Shown here in pieces: positions 1-8,970 of a DNA stretch of 12,500 nucleotides; the first letter of the stretch is position 1, and each line of letters starts with the position of its first letter. Where the stretch lies: assembly GCA_002751075.1 (NCBI GenBank), contig NAOQ01000400.1, forward strand, positions 7,021 through 19,520, written 5' to 3'. The notes beneath the pieces were generated by a model. That model saw only the letters and a list, made by a program, of their open reading frames with translations, was not told where the DNA came from and made no database searches. Made by a program: the position numbers and the translations under genes. This DNA comes from Ichthyophonus hoferi. Taxonomy: Eukaryota > Opisthokonta > Ichthyosporea > Ichthyophonida > Ichthyophonidae.

Positions 1-183
1 ACACTACAATACATACTACACAACATACATACATACATACATACACACATACATACATACATACATACATACACACATACATACATACATACATACATAC
101 ACACATACATACATACATACATACATACATACATACATACATGCATACATACAAACAAACATACACACATACACCATCCCTAC
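1..183 (-). other. RPAP1 intron 5, 5' part
   Basis: The donor is read as G|GTAGGG at 183, leaving phase 1 after the PLAG residues. A second possible donor, G|GTGTAT at 174, has the same phase and would add three residues. Nearly the whole visible intron is a TATG-type microsatellite. The exon 5 frame stays open through it to the window edge, because the tetranucleotide has no stop in any frame. No acceptor can be assigned. TAG occurs twice in the last 20 bases, but nothing beyond the edge can be seen. Confidence 0.6.
24..170. repeat. (CATA)n microsatellite
   Basis: About 147 bp of CATA units, broken by CACA variants and an ACAAACAAAC patch. It lies within RPAP1 intron 5, and on the coding strand it reads TATG starting right at the donor. 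Confidence 0.95.
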
Positions 184-1980
184 CCGCAAGTGGCCCATGG
201 GCCGGAGTAGATCTATCCTGCATCCAGTCAAATTTCTCGACTTCCAGCTGATTCATATTGACCCATTTTTTATTAGGCTTTATAGGTAGACGTACAGGCA
301 AATCATGACTACCGTTCACATCCACCATAGTAATTGCCACTGAAACTGAACCATCCTCTCTGTTTATAGTTATTGTTTTCTTTCTAGACTCCTTGGCTTC
401 CTCCCTCTCTATCTCTCGCTCTTTCTCTTTGACTGTATTAACTACACTTTGATCATTTCCAATATCAGCATCATCAGCTCCATGCGGGTTACTGTTACTT
501 TCAACTACATCCTTTTTAGTATTCAAATCATTTTCCTGTTTTAGTTTTATGTGTTGTTCTTTAGCCTCCACTGCTTTCTTATTGGCTCTGGCTCTTAACA
601 ACTTTATCACATCAGGATCAATCTTATCTAAGATCTCCTCTTTTGCTTCAGCGATGTCATCCATTGTCATTCCAGCCAATAGGGACACATTCTGTTCATG
701 AATAGCGTCTCTCTCTTCCTTACTCACCCCTGCACTCTCCAAGAGACTGGAGGATCCAATGGTATAATTGCTACACTCTCCCTCTCCCTCTCCCTCTCTC
801 TTTACATCATCTCTCAATAGCCCACTAGATGTATCCATTGGTGGCATTAATTGGGAGGTGGGTGTGTCGTCCAATGAAATGATATCCTTTTCAATAGAAG
901 GCTTACTATTGGATGTGGAAGGGACAGCCATTGCTCGCTTGCTATCAAAATCCATGGAAAAAATACTACGTGCTTTACCACCAGTCTTGCTCTGCGATAG
1001 GAAGATATTAATATATTAATAGTAGATAAATGAATCTGTATTACTATGTCTATGTGCGTGTGTATATATATATGTATATATGTAAGTATTTATAAAAAAG
1101 GGTAGGTATCTAGATCGTACACTTAAAACAACACGTCTCTGAGCCACTGGGAATGAAGATCTCTTATAGGCGGGCATTTTCCATTGGTCCTCCTTTAACT
1201 CTTTCTCAACAATCTTAGTCATTACATTGGTGAAATGAATGTCCTGGGCTGATAGGTAAAGAGAGATGAGAGGGGGAGGGAGAGAATGTGCAAGTTATAC
1301 ACAAGTTTCCATATGTCGGCATTACGGTATAGGGCAGTCAATAGATCTGTGTAGCTAAATAAGGTATACAATATATGTGCGTATATACATCAATATATGA
1401 AATAATAAAACCATATAAAGAGGTGTATATATATTGAGCATGGGTTATTTTATGTTTGCAGGTAGGATTATATGTACCTATATAGAATATATAGTCTATT
1501 TAGATATAAAGCTATATATGGTTATATATATACTGGACATGGTTCAATTAGATATAAGATTATATATATGTATATTTAGCATAGGTAAGAGGTAACGCAC
1601 TATCCAATCTATCCCTAGGATGTTCATATGGCTTATCTTCCTCCTCATCATCATCATCTACTAATCCTTCTACCTCTTCTTCCTGTCCCTGTAACGAAAA
1701 TTTAAATATTTAAATTTGAATTATTAATCTATTGGGTTGTAATGCCAATTAGGAGTAGTTAAGAAGGAAGTTGAGCAATTCTTTACCAATCACCTAATAA
1801 TGACGTCAGTATGGCGTACTAAAAGCGGTTATACTAACAAAGTGTTTTCACTAGGTTTAGGATACCTCACTTTCCCCTGGGATATAATAAAAATCAGTGC
1901 ATAATATTACTAGCGCACATAAATGTATATATATATTCTATCATCCAATCATATATGCACATATATACATACATACATGA

Positions 1981-2011
<31 letters not shown>

Positions 2012-3052
2012 CATACATTAATACATACATATATACTATCATGCATGCATACACACATACATACATACCCTCCTCCTCCTATTAGCAAACAAAGACCCTT
2101 TCTTTGTTGGAGGTACCATCTCTGTAGGGGCCATAGCTGGCAGTCCAAGAGGTCCAAGGGAGATAACGTCTTTTTCTACTGACTTCGTATCACTGGAGAC
2201 TGGGTAGTAATAGAATAATGACTAAAAAAAAGCGTAAATAATAATATTTGCTAAATATATCTACTATAGCTATTCGTGTAAAATTGCTTATTATTTTTAT
2301 TAATGATCAATGGTTAGTTAACAGTTTCTTACTTTTTTATGCAGAAAGATACAAGGTATATATACGGGTGTTTGAAATCATCATCTGATAGGCTTAATAA
2401 AGACAGGCAAAGGGTATTGATGTATGAAATATACACAGACAACTAAGGTGGGCAAGAAGGGAGGAGGGTCTGTGTGTTTGTTTTTATATAGGTATGTGTT
2501 GGTAGGTATGTAGGTATATATATGTGTTTATGTGCATGTGAATATATATACACATATGTGCATCCCTATAACCCAAATAGAAAAAAATACTATAATATCT
2601 TCCATATTTTATATTTCTATATACGCTCCTCTCTTTCTCTTCTCCAATTATACCTTTATTGCTAATCTTATTCTTATCTCTCAATCAACACATTCACACA
2701 CAACCTTCATCAAAACAAATATGCAGGAGTTCTTCTATCAACAGTAGTATATTTATTTGATATTGTTATAATTCAAATATGCATACACACACTATAAATA
2801 TACACTCGCCTATAGATGCAATTATTCAATCATACCCATTCTTCCTCACACAGACTACTCACAAGACACCTTCTTTGCTTCATGTTCCCTTCCATTGCCT
2901 GGACCCACCCTAGGAGTGGCAGATTGTATTTTAGGTGGTGCTCTCCTAGTAACCTTGGCTGAAGACTTAGCCTCACCATCCTTAAACCTATCCTGTGCTT
3001 CTAGAAGCTCATCGTCTGTTTTTTCTTTAATCTCAGGCCTTCGCTGTGACAT
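184..3052 (-). CDS. RPAP1: RPAP1-like RNA polymerase II-associated protein, 5' five exons (3' end outside window)
   Basis: Exons I place, in coding order: 2863-3052, 2069-2199, 1601-1688, 1121-1248 and 184-991. Together they give 448 codons plus one base, and the phases agree at every junction. RPAP1 (yeast Rba50) is a cytoplasmic assembly and nuclear-import factor for RNA polymerase II. The start MSQRRPEIKEKTDDELLEAQ followed by SAKV resembles the usual RPAP1 N-terminus, which supports this ATG. Residues 71-77 read VEKDVIS, 118-125 are an acidic run and 139-179 carry IVEKEL and SSFPVAQRR. Residues 276-318 match the RPAP1_N domain: IHEQN, LLAGMT, an EEILDKIDPD stretch, then LLRARANKK. Residues 430-438 (VEKFDWMQD) match the stretch that normally precedes the RPAP1_C domain, whose RFDF-type sequence would start in the next exon. 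A hexamer repeat encodes EGEGE near residue 246. Introns are 663, 380, 352 and 129 bp. The exon 4 donor is the least certain: 1120 (GTACGA) was chosen for phase, and an alternative lies a few bases away. The family call is by motif recognition, not a search. Confidence 0.85.
1249..1600 (-). other. RPAP1 intron 3, with degenerate tandem AT repeat
   Basis: Donor GTGCGT at 1600 and acceptor ATCAG ending at 1249 are both phase 1 and join RLDT to QDIHF. Between about 1420 and 1590 the plus strand carries loosely repeated blocks around TTAGATATAA and TATATATGGTTATA, separated by CATGG-containing spacers. No coding sequence was seen inside it. Confidence 0.7.
1689..2068 (-). other. RPAP1 intron 2
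   Basis: Donor AGG|GTATGT at 2068 and acceptor TTACAG ending at 1689, phase 0. The first 110 bp are TATG/TA microsatellite. The rest is AT-rich spacer with no coding signal. The four AGG codons next to the donor make the exact exon end slightly ambiguous. Confidence 0.75.
1960..2068. repeat. (CATA)n/(TA)n compound microsatellite
   Basis: CATA units interrupted by a TA run at about 1994-2011 and by ATGCATGCAT. On the minus strand the repeat begins at the donor of RPAP1 intron 2. Confidence 0.9.
2200..2862 (-). other. RPAP1 intron 1
   Basis: Donor T|GTGAGT at 2862 and acceptor CTACCCAG ending at 2200, phase 1, making a TTC codon across the junction and giving VSFSSD. At 663 bp it is the longest intron seen here. 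It holds AT-rich spacer and a TATG-like patch near 2480-2560, with no coding signal. The alternative donor AAG|GTGTCT, a few bases earlier, breaks the phase with the acceptor chosen. Confidence 0.75.
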
Positions 3053-3543
3053 GATTAGGGGCAGGAGGTGGATATGATGTATAAAGTATAAGGATTGTAT
3101 AACTTAAATAAGTAAACACTATAATATAAATATATGTAAGTGTGTGGTATTATCCTATATATGTATAGTGGTATTATATAGTGGTATTATATATATATAT
3201 ATAGTATACTGTATTTCCCCTATACAACTATACAAATATACAAATATACATATACGTAATTGTATTGTTTTATGTACACATGTTTATATATGCAATATAA
3301 CTAGATGCGCCACCTAACCGGGCAGTTAAAAAGGCTTCAGGTTGATAATTGGTCAGCATTTATATTGGCCAATGAATGAATATATATTGCAATCTAAATA
3401 TAATTAGATTGAAATTTAAAACCAATAATTACTATGATAATTTCACATCAGTTATCACTAATTAAAGTTACGCCCAATAGAAATAACGGACAATATCATG
3501 TTATTGTAACTATATTTTATTTAAGCCAATTGGTGACAATAAT

Positions 3544-3607
3544 AACTTTATAGATTCAATGTATGAGATTGGCTCTTTAATTATTAATAAACAAATAGTA
3601 AATTGAG
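3544..3607 (+). repeat. Dispersed repeat, copy 1 (partner at 8152-8214)
   Basis: The last 24 bases (3584-3607) match 8191-8214 at 22 of 24 positions, around the core TTAATAAAC...TAAATTGAG. Weaker similarity runs 40 bp further upstream in both copies. Both are in the same orientation in non-coding DNA. AT-rich sequence raises the chance of a random match, but a gap-free match of this length is more likely a true repeat. Confidence 0.5.
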
Positions 3608-4429
3608 AGTTTTGCAAGATTAAGTTGATCCATCTAATCTTATTCACATACTTTCTCTAGAAGGCAGAGCAAATGTGGTATAACTGGCAATTAGGAAATA
3701 TGTTAATATAATTTATGATAACAATAATAATAAAATCTCCACATGTAGAATGGATACTCACGATTGAGATCTTAATCCATTTGTCAAGTGTTATATTAGC
3801 ATATATAATGTACACACTGTACATATACTGGTATACATACGCGTGGATATAAGCTTAAATGCTCACATACGTACATGTATACATGCATGCATACATAAGT
3901 TTTTACATAATCATATATACTATATTGGTACATACACGTAAGCATAATATACACATGAACATTTACATGTTGTATTCTCACTCATTCATTTCTTTTATCT
4001 TTTATAACAAACCGACGCTGGTGATTAAATTTTAACCCAGAAACCATTGGCTCGATATAATTACTCCTGCACCATGGAGTTATTTTAATAGTTTAATCAA
4101 TCGATTGAACTAATTGATACTTAGAATCTATTTTATTAATTATGCTAATGCAAATAGAAACGTTCTAGCTTAATGTTGGCTTAACTATATATATACCAAC
4201 TGTCTAGAATTTTGTAGTATGCGATATGAAGTATATTTTCCACAAATTAACCCTGTTAGGCTATGGGATGATCCTTTGGGCCAATTGTTGTAATATTTAC
4301 CTCATTAATATTGACTACAAATGCAACAGTAATTACTAATTATACCAATTTATTTTAACTATATAAATAAATATTTAAATTAGGTAAATATTCCTTGTTT
4401 AATAATAACCAATAGTTATAAGCAAAGAC

Positions 4430-4660
4430 TCGGCATAAGAAACAACATATCTTTATTCAGTCTTAATGCAAGAATCACGTGTCGGTCCTGTCACAGACGA
4501 AGATCCGTTGTCCTCACAGCATAAAGTATACCTTATATAGACTAATTAGTAACTTATAATTAAGTAATAGTAGCTTTGCTATTTTGTCTTATATTAGTTA
4601 TATCTATAGCTACATTAAGCCATAACAGCAAAATACCACCCTTAAGAGCAGGTGGATAGT
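4430..4660 (-). mobile_element. Possible solo LTR-like fossil
   Basis: Read on the minus strand, this has a GGGTGG purine patch near 4640, a TGTTATGGCTT block at 4616-4626, a TATA-like CTATATAAGG at 4531-4540 and an AATAAA at 4452-4457. That order resembles promoter and polyadenylation signals of a long terminal repeat. No target-site duplication, partner LTR or internal coding region was found. The family is not assigned, and if real it is an old remnant. Confidence 0.25.
4603..4657 (+). repeat. Dispersed repeat, copy 1 (partner near 9896-9947)
   Basis: The block CTATAGC-ACATT--GCCAT, about 20 bases of variable sequence, then AAGAGCAGGTGGAT occurs here and near 9896-9947 in the same order, spacing and orientation. 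The GC-rich 13-mer AGAGCAGGTGGAT is identical. Two separated blocks matching in order make coincidence less likely. Confidence 0.45.
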
Positions 4661-5188
4661 AGATAGTCAACGCGGAAGAACGAAAATTATAAAATAATTT
4701 TTAAAAATTTAAATGAGAAAAGATAAAGGAAATAAAATATAACACACCTGTTGTAGATCAAACAAAATTAAATAATGCAATTAACTAGGTAGATGTAAGG
4801 AGTTGTGAATATCCCGTATAGACTCTAAGAAGATCAATTGTATGAGAGAAAAAATGGAAAGGGTGATAGAGAAAGATTGATAAAGTGACAAATATAACCA
4901 CATATACAGGAGTATACGGAGGTGGTGTCTATGAAGAAACCTTGCCTATACACAATAACCCAGCATATATATACATATATATAGCTACTTTGAAAAATAC
5001 ATTTCACAGTATTATGGTAATAAGTAATAGACGGATTCTATTAGCATCAAAGTGACGATCGAGTCCTTTGATACTCTATATTTATTGTTTTTATTATGCT
5101 AGAAAGGAATATATAGTTTACTGTACCGTACTACGATAACAGACTAAAACAGACCAGAAGAATTCTCTTCATTCAAACTACAAACAAG

Positions 5189-5232
5189 AAGAAAGAAAAG
5201 AAAAGAAAAGAAAAGAAAAGAAAAGAAAAGAA
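5189..5232. repeat. (AAAAG)n microsatellite
   Basis: About eight pentamer units, ending in AAGAAG. On the minus strand this is a pyrimidine tract followed by TTCTTGTTTGTAG, which looks like a 3' splice site, but no exon was recognised beside it. Confidence 0.9.
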
Positions 5233-5338
5233 GAATTTACAAATATACTTGATATGATTATGCGTGTGTATGGTATGGTACGATGTTCTGGTGTTGAGGC
5301 GCGAAGTAACATTGACTTCAAACACTCTTCCTAAAGTT

Positions 5339-5476
5339 TCAGCAAGATAGATGTACATAACCAATTAATTTTTCATTTCGTTGCCCAAGTAAGTTAATGC
5401 TAATACTCAGAGCAATAGCCCTAAGAAGGGATGATGTGATCATGTTGGGGCCCTCAAATGACACCGAATTGTCCAT
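5339..5476 (-). CDS. Doubtful 45-residue open frame downstream of TBP
   Basis: The frame starts MDNSVSFEGPN and contains ITSSLLRAIALS, then LLGQRNEKLIG. Its amino-acid mix is balanced rather than AT-driven, which is unusual for spacer in this window. It lies on the TBP strand, 118 bp past the TBP stop, probably in or near the TBP 3' untranslated region. I do not recognise a family. The opposite strand also has a protein-like stretch here, so the signal may be chance. It could be a small gene, one exon of a gene, a remnant or nothing. Confidence 0.15.
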   Translation of the reverse strand: MDNSVSFEGPNMITSSLLRAIALSISINLLGQRNEKLIGYVHLSC

Positions 5477-5594
5477 TATATCTTGCAATTACATATATAA
5501 AATTTTCTTACTATACGATGGGTCAGTTAAAAGCCCTGGTTCCAAGGCTCCAATAAGAAAGGAAGAATAGGGCTAGCAAGCCTTCTATTGGCTC

Positions 5595-7945
5595 TTATGT
5601 CTTACGGAACTCAGTCAGTACCGGGTAGATATTTTCAAATGCGTCGTAGATTTCGCCTCTTTGCTAAAGGGATAAATGAAATTAGAAAGGCTAGATTGGT
5701 GTGGTGTATCTTAGTTCAAGAGGAAAACAAAGCATTGACCTGATGTATGTATGATCTATCATACTAATATATCATCCTACATATTAGCATACGACAATGT
5801 TTTTACATGTACCTATCCCAATACATACACTTATATCCATATCTATAACTAATGTTTTTTTTTAGGAAAGTACTAAATATTAACTAAATTATTAATGAGT
5901 AAAAGCTAGTCAAGGCTGGATAGGTCGGGGATGGGACCCTAAATCAGGATAACAATAATACTAGCAATAAATATTGTCGTGATCAAAACTATAAACATAT
6001 CTCTTTCATTTCTTACATACCGTACTCCATTCTTCACTTTTTTTTTTGACAACCTTCAGAATATGTCATCAAGAGAAGGAAGATAGCAAAGAAAAAAAAG
6101 AGAAAATGGTGGAGGGAAAAAGAATTCGTGTATATAATGTAAGTGGGGTATAGGAGGGAAAGGGTACCTTGGCGCCTGTCAACACCACCTTTCCAGAAAC
6201 AAAAATAAGCAATACAATTTTAGGGTCGAACATGCGATAAATGAGACCTGGAAACAACTCTGGTTCGTACTGTATCAGGGAAATGGAGTTAGTAGCTAAA
6301 ATAATAATAATAATAAATAAATAAAAGAAGAACGGATATGTAGATACCTCGACCACCTATATATATATATATATATATACCTTATTCCTCTTCCATATAT
6401 CTTTCTGTTCTATTTTGACTTGGCACCTACAGTTTCCTTTATAGAAGTAGTAGTAATAATAACAGTTGTACTAGTTGTAGAAGGTGAATAGTAATGAATG
6501 GTAAAAGGGCTGACGCACATCTTACCTTATATATATAGAAATACAGGAAAATACAAGAATCAGCAAACAGTCAAGCCATACACAACATATATAACACCAT
6601 CACCATCACTATATTACCATCACTCACGTTAGCAAACTGACTATGTTGGATTTGAATGGCCTCCAACCGGATAGGGAATTTAACATCACAAGATCCCACT
6701 ATGTTTTGTATGCGGAATTCTGTGAATTTAGCTGGAAATCCAAGTTTCTGAATGATTCGGGCATACTTTCGCGCGGCCAATTTTGATTCCTCTTCACTCT
6801 TTGCTCCTGTACATACCATCTTACCCGAAGCAAAAATAAGCGCTGTTGTTTTAGGCTCACGGATACGCATGATCACAGCCGCAAAACGCTGTAAGGGATA
6901 AGTGATGGGGGTGGGGAGAAGAGGAGGAAGGAAAGGATGGTGGTTTGGTTAGTGTTTAGTTTATACTTTGAAGATATCTAGATAATAATACAATTATAAT
7001 GGTTAATTTTGAAACACTAATATATGGCCTTTACACAACAAAAAAAAAAAAAAAAGAACAAAAAGAAGAAGAAAAAAGAAAAGAAAAAAGAAAAAAAAAC
7101 ATCGTAATTAATATCTTTTAGCATAACCCACGTTAAAAAAATTATCCTCATAATCATTAAAGAACAAAGCGCCACCTCGCCCCCGCCCTTATCCATGTCG
7201 CCAAGACAACAAGGGCATGGTAGCAAGTACATTAAAGAACATGCATCTATGCTATAAAGAAACCAAAGATGGCACACATACATACCTTGGGATTATATTC
7301 GGCATTACGCGCGTGAAGAGCAATTTGTTTAAGTTCCAAGCGAGTGCCCAGGTTAACTGTAGACACAATATTCCTGCACGTCGGCAGCAAATACGTTAGA
7401 GGAAGCCATACCAAATAGTAAGGATTGGCCTCCTCTAGCGGACGTTGTATCTTATTCTTTATTTTCACCGAAGTTTAAAGGTGAATGGATGCTAAGTCTA
7501 ATTGAAATGTAAAAAGACAGCCTTAACAAAAGAAACAATAAAATAGTGTATATAATAAAATTCATCAAATGCAGAACTTAAACTCACAATAACCTGAAGG
7601 CGACACAGTGATACTGTATACTTAAGCGCACAAATATGTCCGTAATTGGTTGTGGTTTCTATTAATAACAACCGTTTCGCTAAATCCATGATAGCACAAG
7701 ACCCAACGGCTAATTTCGTATATGAAAAAAAGAAAAAAGGATAACATGCCCAGAGAATGCTATAGCTACACATTACCAAGTAATTTAATTCCGTACATTG
7801 GCTTGCGTGTAAGCAAAATAACTTACTGAAGCTGTGGAATAATGCCCGAAGGGTGACGGTTAAGATCAACCTCGGACGACACGGGCACTGTTTCCACCAC
7901 CTGGGTGGGTACCTGTGTGGCTGGTGGGTATGCAATAGTTGCCAT
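5595..7945 (-). CDS. TBP: TATA-box-binding protein, complete, five exons
   Basis: Exons in coding order are 7827-7945, 7286-7373, 6628-6888, 6168-6269 and 5595-5663, giving 639 bp and 212 residues. Junction phases are 2, 0, 0 and 0. TBP binds the TATA box in the nucleus and nucleates pre-initiation complexes for RNA polymerases I, II and III. The N-terminal tail is short (about 30 residues, [15 protein letters not shown]). It is followed by two saddle repeats from about residue 34 to 212, with no gap against the yeast core. The four DNA-intercalating phenylalanines are present at F71, F88, F162 and F179 (yeast F99, F116, F190, F207). Typical blocks are [60 protein letters not shown] and [15 protein letters not shown]. 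Odd points are F170-D171 where yeast has Val-Lys, and [12 protein letters not shown] in place of the usual LEGL... stretch. All donors begin GT and all acceptors end AG. Introns are 453, 396, 357 and 504 bp. Confidence 0.97.
5664..6167 (-). other. TBP intron 4
   Basis: Donor AAG|GTACCC at 6167 and acceptor CCCTTTAG ending at 5664, phase 0, joining GAK to [16 protein letters not shown]. The interior is AT-rich, with a few poly-T or poly-A runs and no coding signal. Confidence 0.85.
6270..6626 (-). other. TBP intron 3
   Basis: Donor AAC|GTGAGT at 6626 and acceptor GATACAG ending at 6270, phase 0, joining HSQFAN to YEPELF. It contains a TA dinucleotide run (6358-6379) and an ATA/ATAA-rich patch (6299-6324). 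Confidence 0.85.
6358..6379. repeat. (TA)11 microsatellite
   Basis: A perfect TA dinucleotide run inside TBP intron 3. Confidence 0.95.
6889..7285 (-). other. TBP intron 2
   Basis: Donor AAG|GTATGTATGTGTG at 7285 and acceptor CCTTACAG ending at 6889, phase 0, joining AEYNPK to RFAAVIM. The donor is followed by a short TATG-type repeat. An A-rich tract with G interruptions (about 7036-7100) lies in the middle. No coding signal was seen. Confidence 0.85.
7036..7100. repeat. Poly-A/AAAAG low-complexity tract
   Basis: Runs of A broken by single G or GAAGAAG within TBP intron 2. On the coding strand it is a long pyrimidine tract. Confidence 0.85.
7374..7826 (-). other. TBP intron 1
   Basis: The donor CA|GTAAGT at 7826 is a full consensus match, and the acceptor CGTGCAG ends at 7374. 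The split codon is CA|G (Gln40). Open frames within it run into the intron from exon edges and show no conserved sequence. Confidence 0.85.
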
Positions 7946-7984
7946 TCTTACAATATAATAATAAGATGACACAACTCCTTTATT

Positions 7985-7992
7985 TATTTATA
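7985..7992 (-). promoter_or_regulatory. TATA box of the TBP gene
   Basis: TATAAATA on the minus strand, within GGTATAAATAAATAAAG, 40 bp before the TBP start codon. If it is used at the common metazoan or plant spacing of about 30 bp, the leader would be very short; a yeast-like scanning distance would not fit. A second TATAAATA (8056-8063) points the other way on the plus strand. Confidence 0.5.
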
Positions 7993-8078
7993 CCAGAGTG
8001 CAACTAACGCAACCGTTATACGTCAGGCCAACCTATGATCTTTTTTCAAATTCTGTATAAATAGTAGGAGAAGTGAGG

Positions 8079-8135
8079 TGGAATGCGCGGGGACGATACC
8101 CTAAGAGGTGGTGGCCTGAGCCGACCCGGTCATTC
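8079..8135. promoter_or_regulatory. GC-rich patch upstream of TBP
   Basis: About 57 bp of visibly GC-rich sequence (TGCGCGGGGACG, GGTGGTGGCC, CCGACCCGG) inside AT-rich DNA, 134-190 bp upstream of the TBP start codon. Its position suggests an upstream activating region, but no known factor site is identified. Confidence 0.3.
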
Positions 8136-8151
8136 TATAATTATGTAGTTG

Positions 8152-8214
8152 AAGTTTATTGGATAATGTTTAAATTTGAATAGTTAATGTTTAATAAACG
8201 AATAATAAATTGAG
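8152..8214 (+). repeat. Dispersed repeat, copy 2 (partner at 3544-3607)
   Basis: The final 24 bases match 3584-3607 at 22 of 24 positions, with weaker matches upstream of them. It lies about 210 bp upstream of the TBP start codon, while the other copy lies about 490 bp upstream of the RPAP1 start codon. Both point away from the gene beside them. Confidence 0.5.
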
Positions 8215-8580
8215 TTAAAATGTTAAAAATGCTTCAAAAATGCATTAAAATAGATTAGCCAATATTTGTTATGTTGTAACAATTAAATGTTTATATGTCT
8301 GTTATTTATTTTTAATTCGCTAATTATCACACATTGTAATATACACCTTTGAAATTTGAGCAGGCATAAAACCACAGTCTCAGACTTCATAGTGCGCTGC
8401 AATGAAGTGTTGGATTTTTTTTTTGGATGAGAGAAAGTGAATATAAAACCATAAATTGGTATATAATATGCAATGCGTCTCTTGGTAATTTTAAAATATT
8501 AGTATTGCGTGCTATATTAAGAAGAAGGAGCTAGTTATATGCAAATATATATAATTCCTAATCGCTAATCGACTCTTCCC

Positions 8581-8608
8581 CATGTGCGCGTATTAGATCG
8601 CGCATGAG
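8581..8608. repeat. GC-rich hairpin
   Basis: TGCGCG (8585-8590) pairs with CGCGCA (8599-8604) around an 8-base loop, with CATG on both outer flanks. It stands out in DNA that is otherwise about three-quarters A+T by eye. Confidence 0.5.
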
Positions 8609-8970
8609 ATGGTAGGGCTGGATGATTAGTGCTTTTAAACTGAAACAAGTTGTATGAAAAAATTAAACTTATACTCGCTGGCATGTTTCATTTCCTTTAT
8701 TCTACCCTTTTAGTTTCCTTGTATAATAACGATTGTATAAAAATGGATAGGAAAAGCGGCTCGTTATAAATTTCTATCAGAAAATTACACATTTCTTAGC
8801 TACATCTATAAATGAATAATTCAAAAACTTGCAAATGCGCTATTGATAGGGCTAGAAGATAAGTGCAGTATAAATGAAATTTAACCTTGATAAAAATTAC
8901 CAATCATTAATTTAAAAAAATTGCTCATTCTATGCAGATTATCGCTTCTTGAGTCCATCCATCTGTACAG

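Larger units (their letters stand above)
3053..5594. other. Intergenic, AT-rich, between RPAP1 start and TBP end
   Basis: No gene could be supported here. The stretch holds TA and TATACAAA-type simple repeats (3165-3270), two copies of a 13-15 bp AGTGGTATTATAT unit (about 3165-3192), a dispersed-repeat copy at 3544-3607, an LTR-like fragment near 4430-4660, an AAAAG microsatellite and one short open frame (5339-5476). The RPAP1 promoter must lie at its left end, but no strong core element stands out there. Confidence 0.6.

Noticed and set aside
24-170. CRISPR-like regular repeat
   Set aside because: The units are contiguous tetranucleotides without spacers, in a spliced eukaryotic gene.
16-231. 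Minus-strand frame made of Tyr-Val-Cys-Met repeats
   Set aside because: It is the CATA microsatellite read out of frame with RPAP1 exon 5.
768-1019. Plus-strand 83-residue frame
   Set aside because: Antisense to RPAP1 exon 5, which has the recognisable domain.
1894-2182. Overlapping frames on both strands
   Set aside because: Mostly Tyr-Ile-Cys-Met or His-Ile-Tyr-Thr repeats from the CATA microsatellite. The only real coding part is RPAP1 exon 2, in another frame.
2484-2747. Frames on both strands of RPAP1 intron 1
   Set aside because: AT-driven composition with no motif, inside an intron whose ends join in phase.
3796-3981. Minus-strand 61-residue frame
   Set aside because: Met, Tyr, Val and Cys from TATG-like repeats, with no protein-like segment.
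5173-5364. Minus-strand 63-residue frame ending in Phe-Leu-Ser repeats
   Set aside because: A large part is the AAAAG microsatellite. The remainder matches no family I know.
5520-5560. GGGTCAGTTAAAA similarity to 3319-3333
   Set aside because: Only about a dozen bases agree and the flanks do not, so chance is the simpler explanation.
7017-7283. Minus-strand frame with a long Phe run
   Set aside because: Intron 2 of TBP read through its polypyrimidine tract.
7498-7935. 145-residue minus-strand frame, the longest in the window
   Set aside because: It overlaps TBP exon 1 in a shifted frame and continues into intron 1. The TBP frame is conserved and this one is not.
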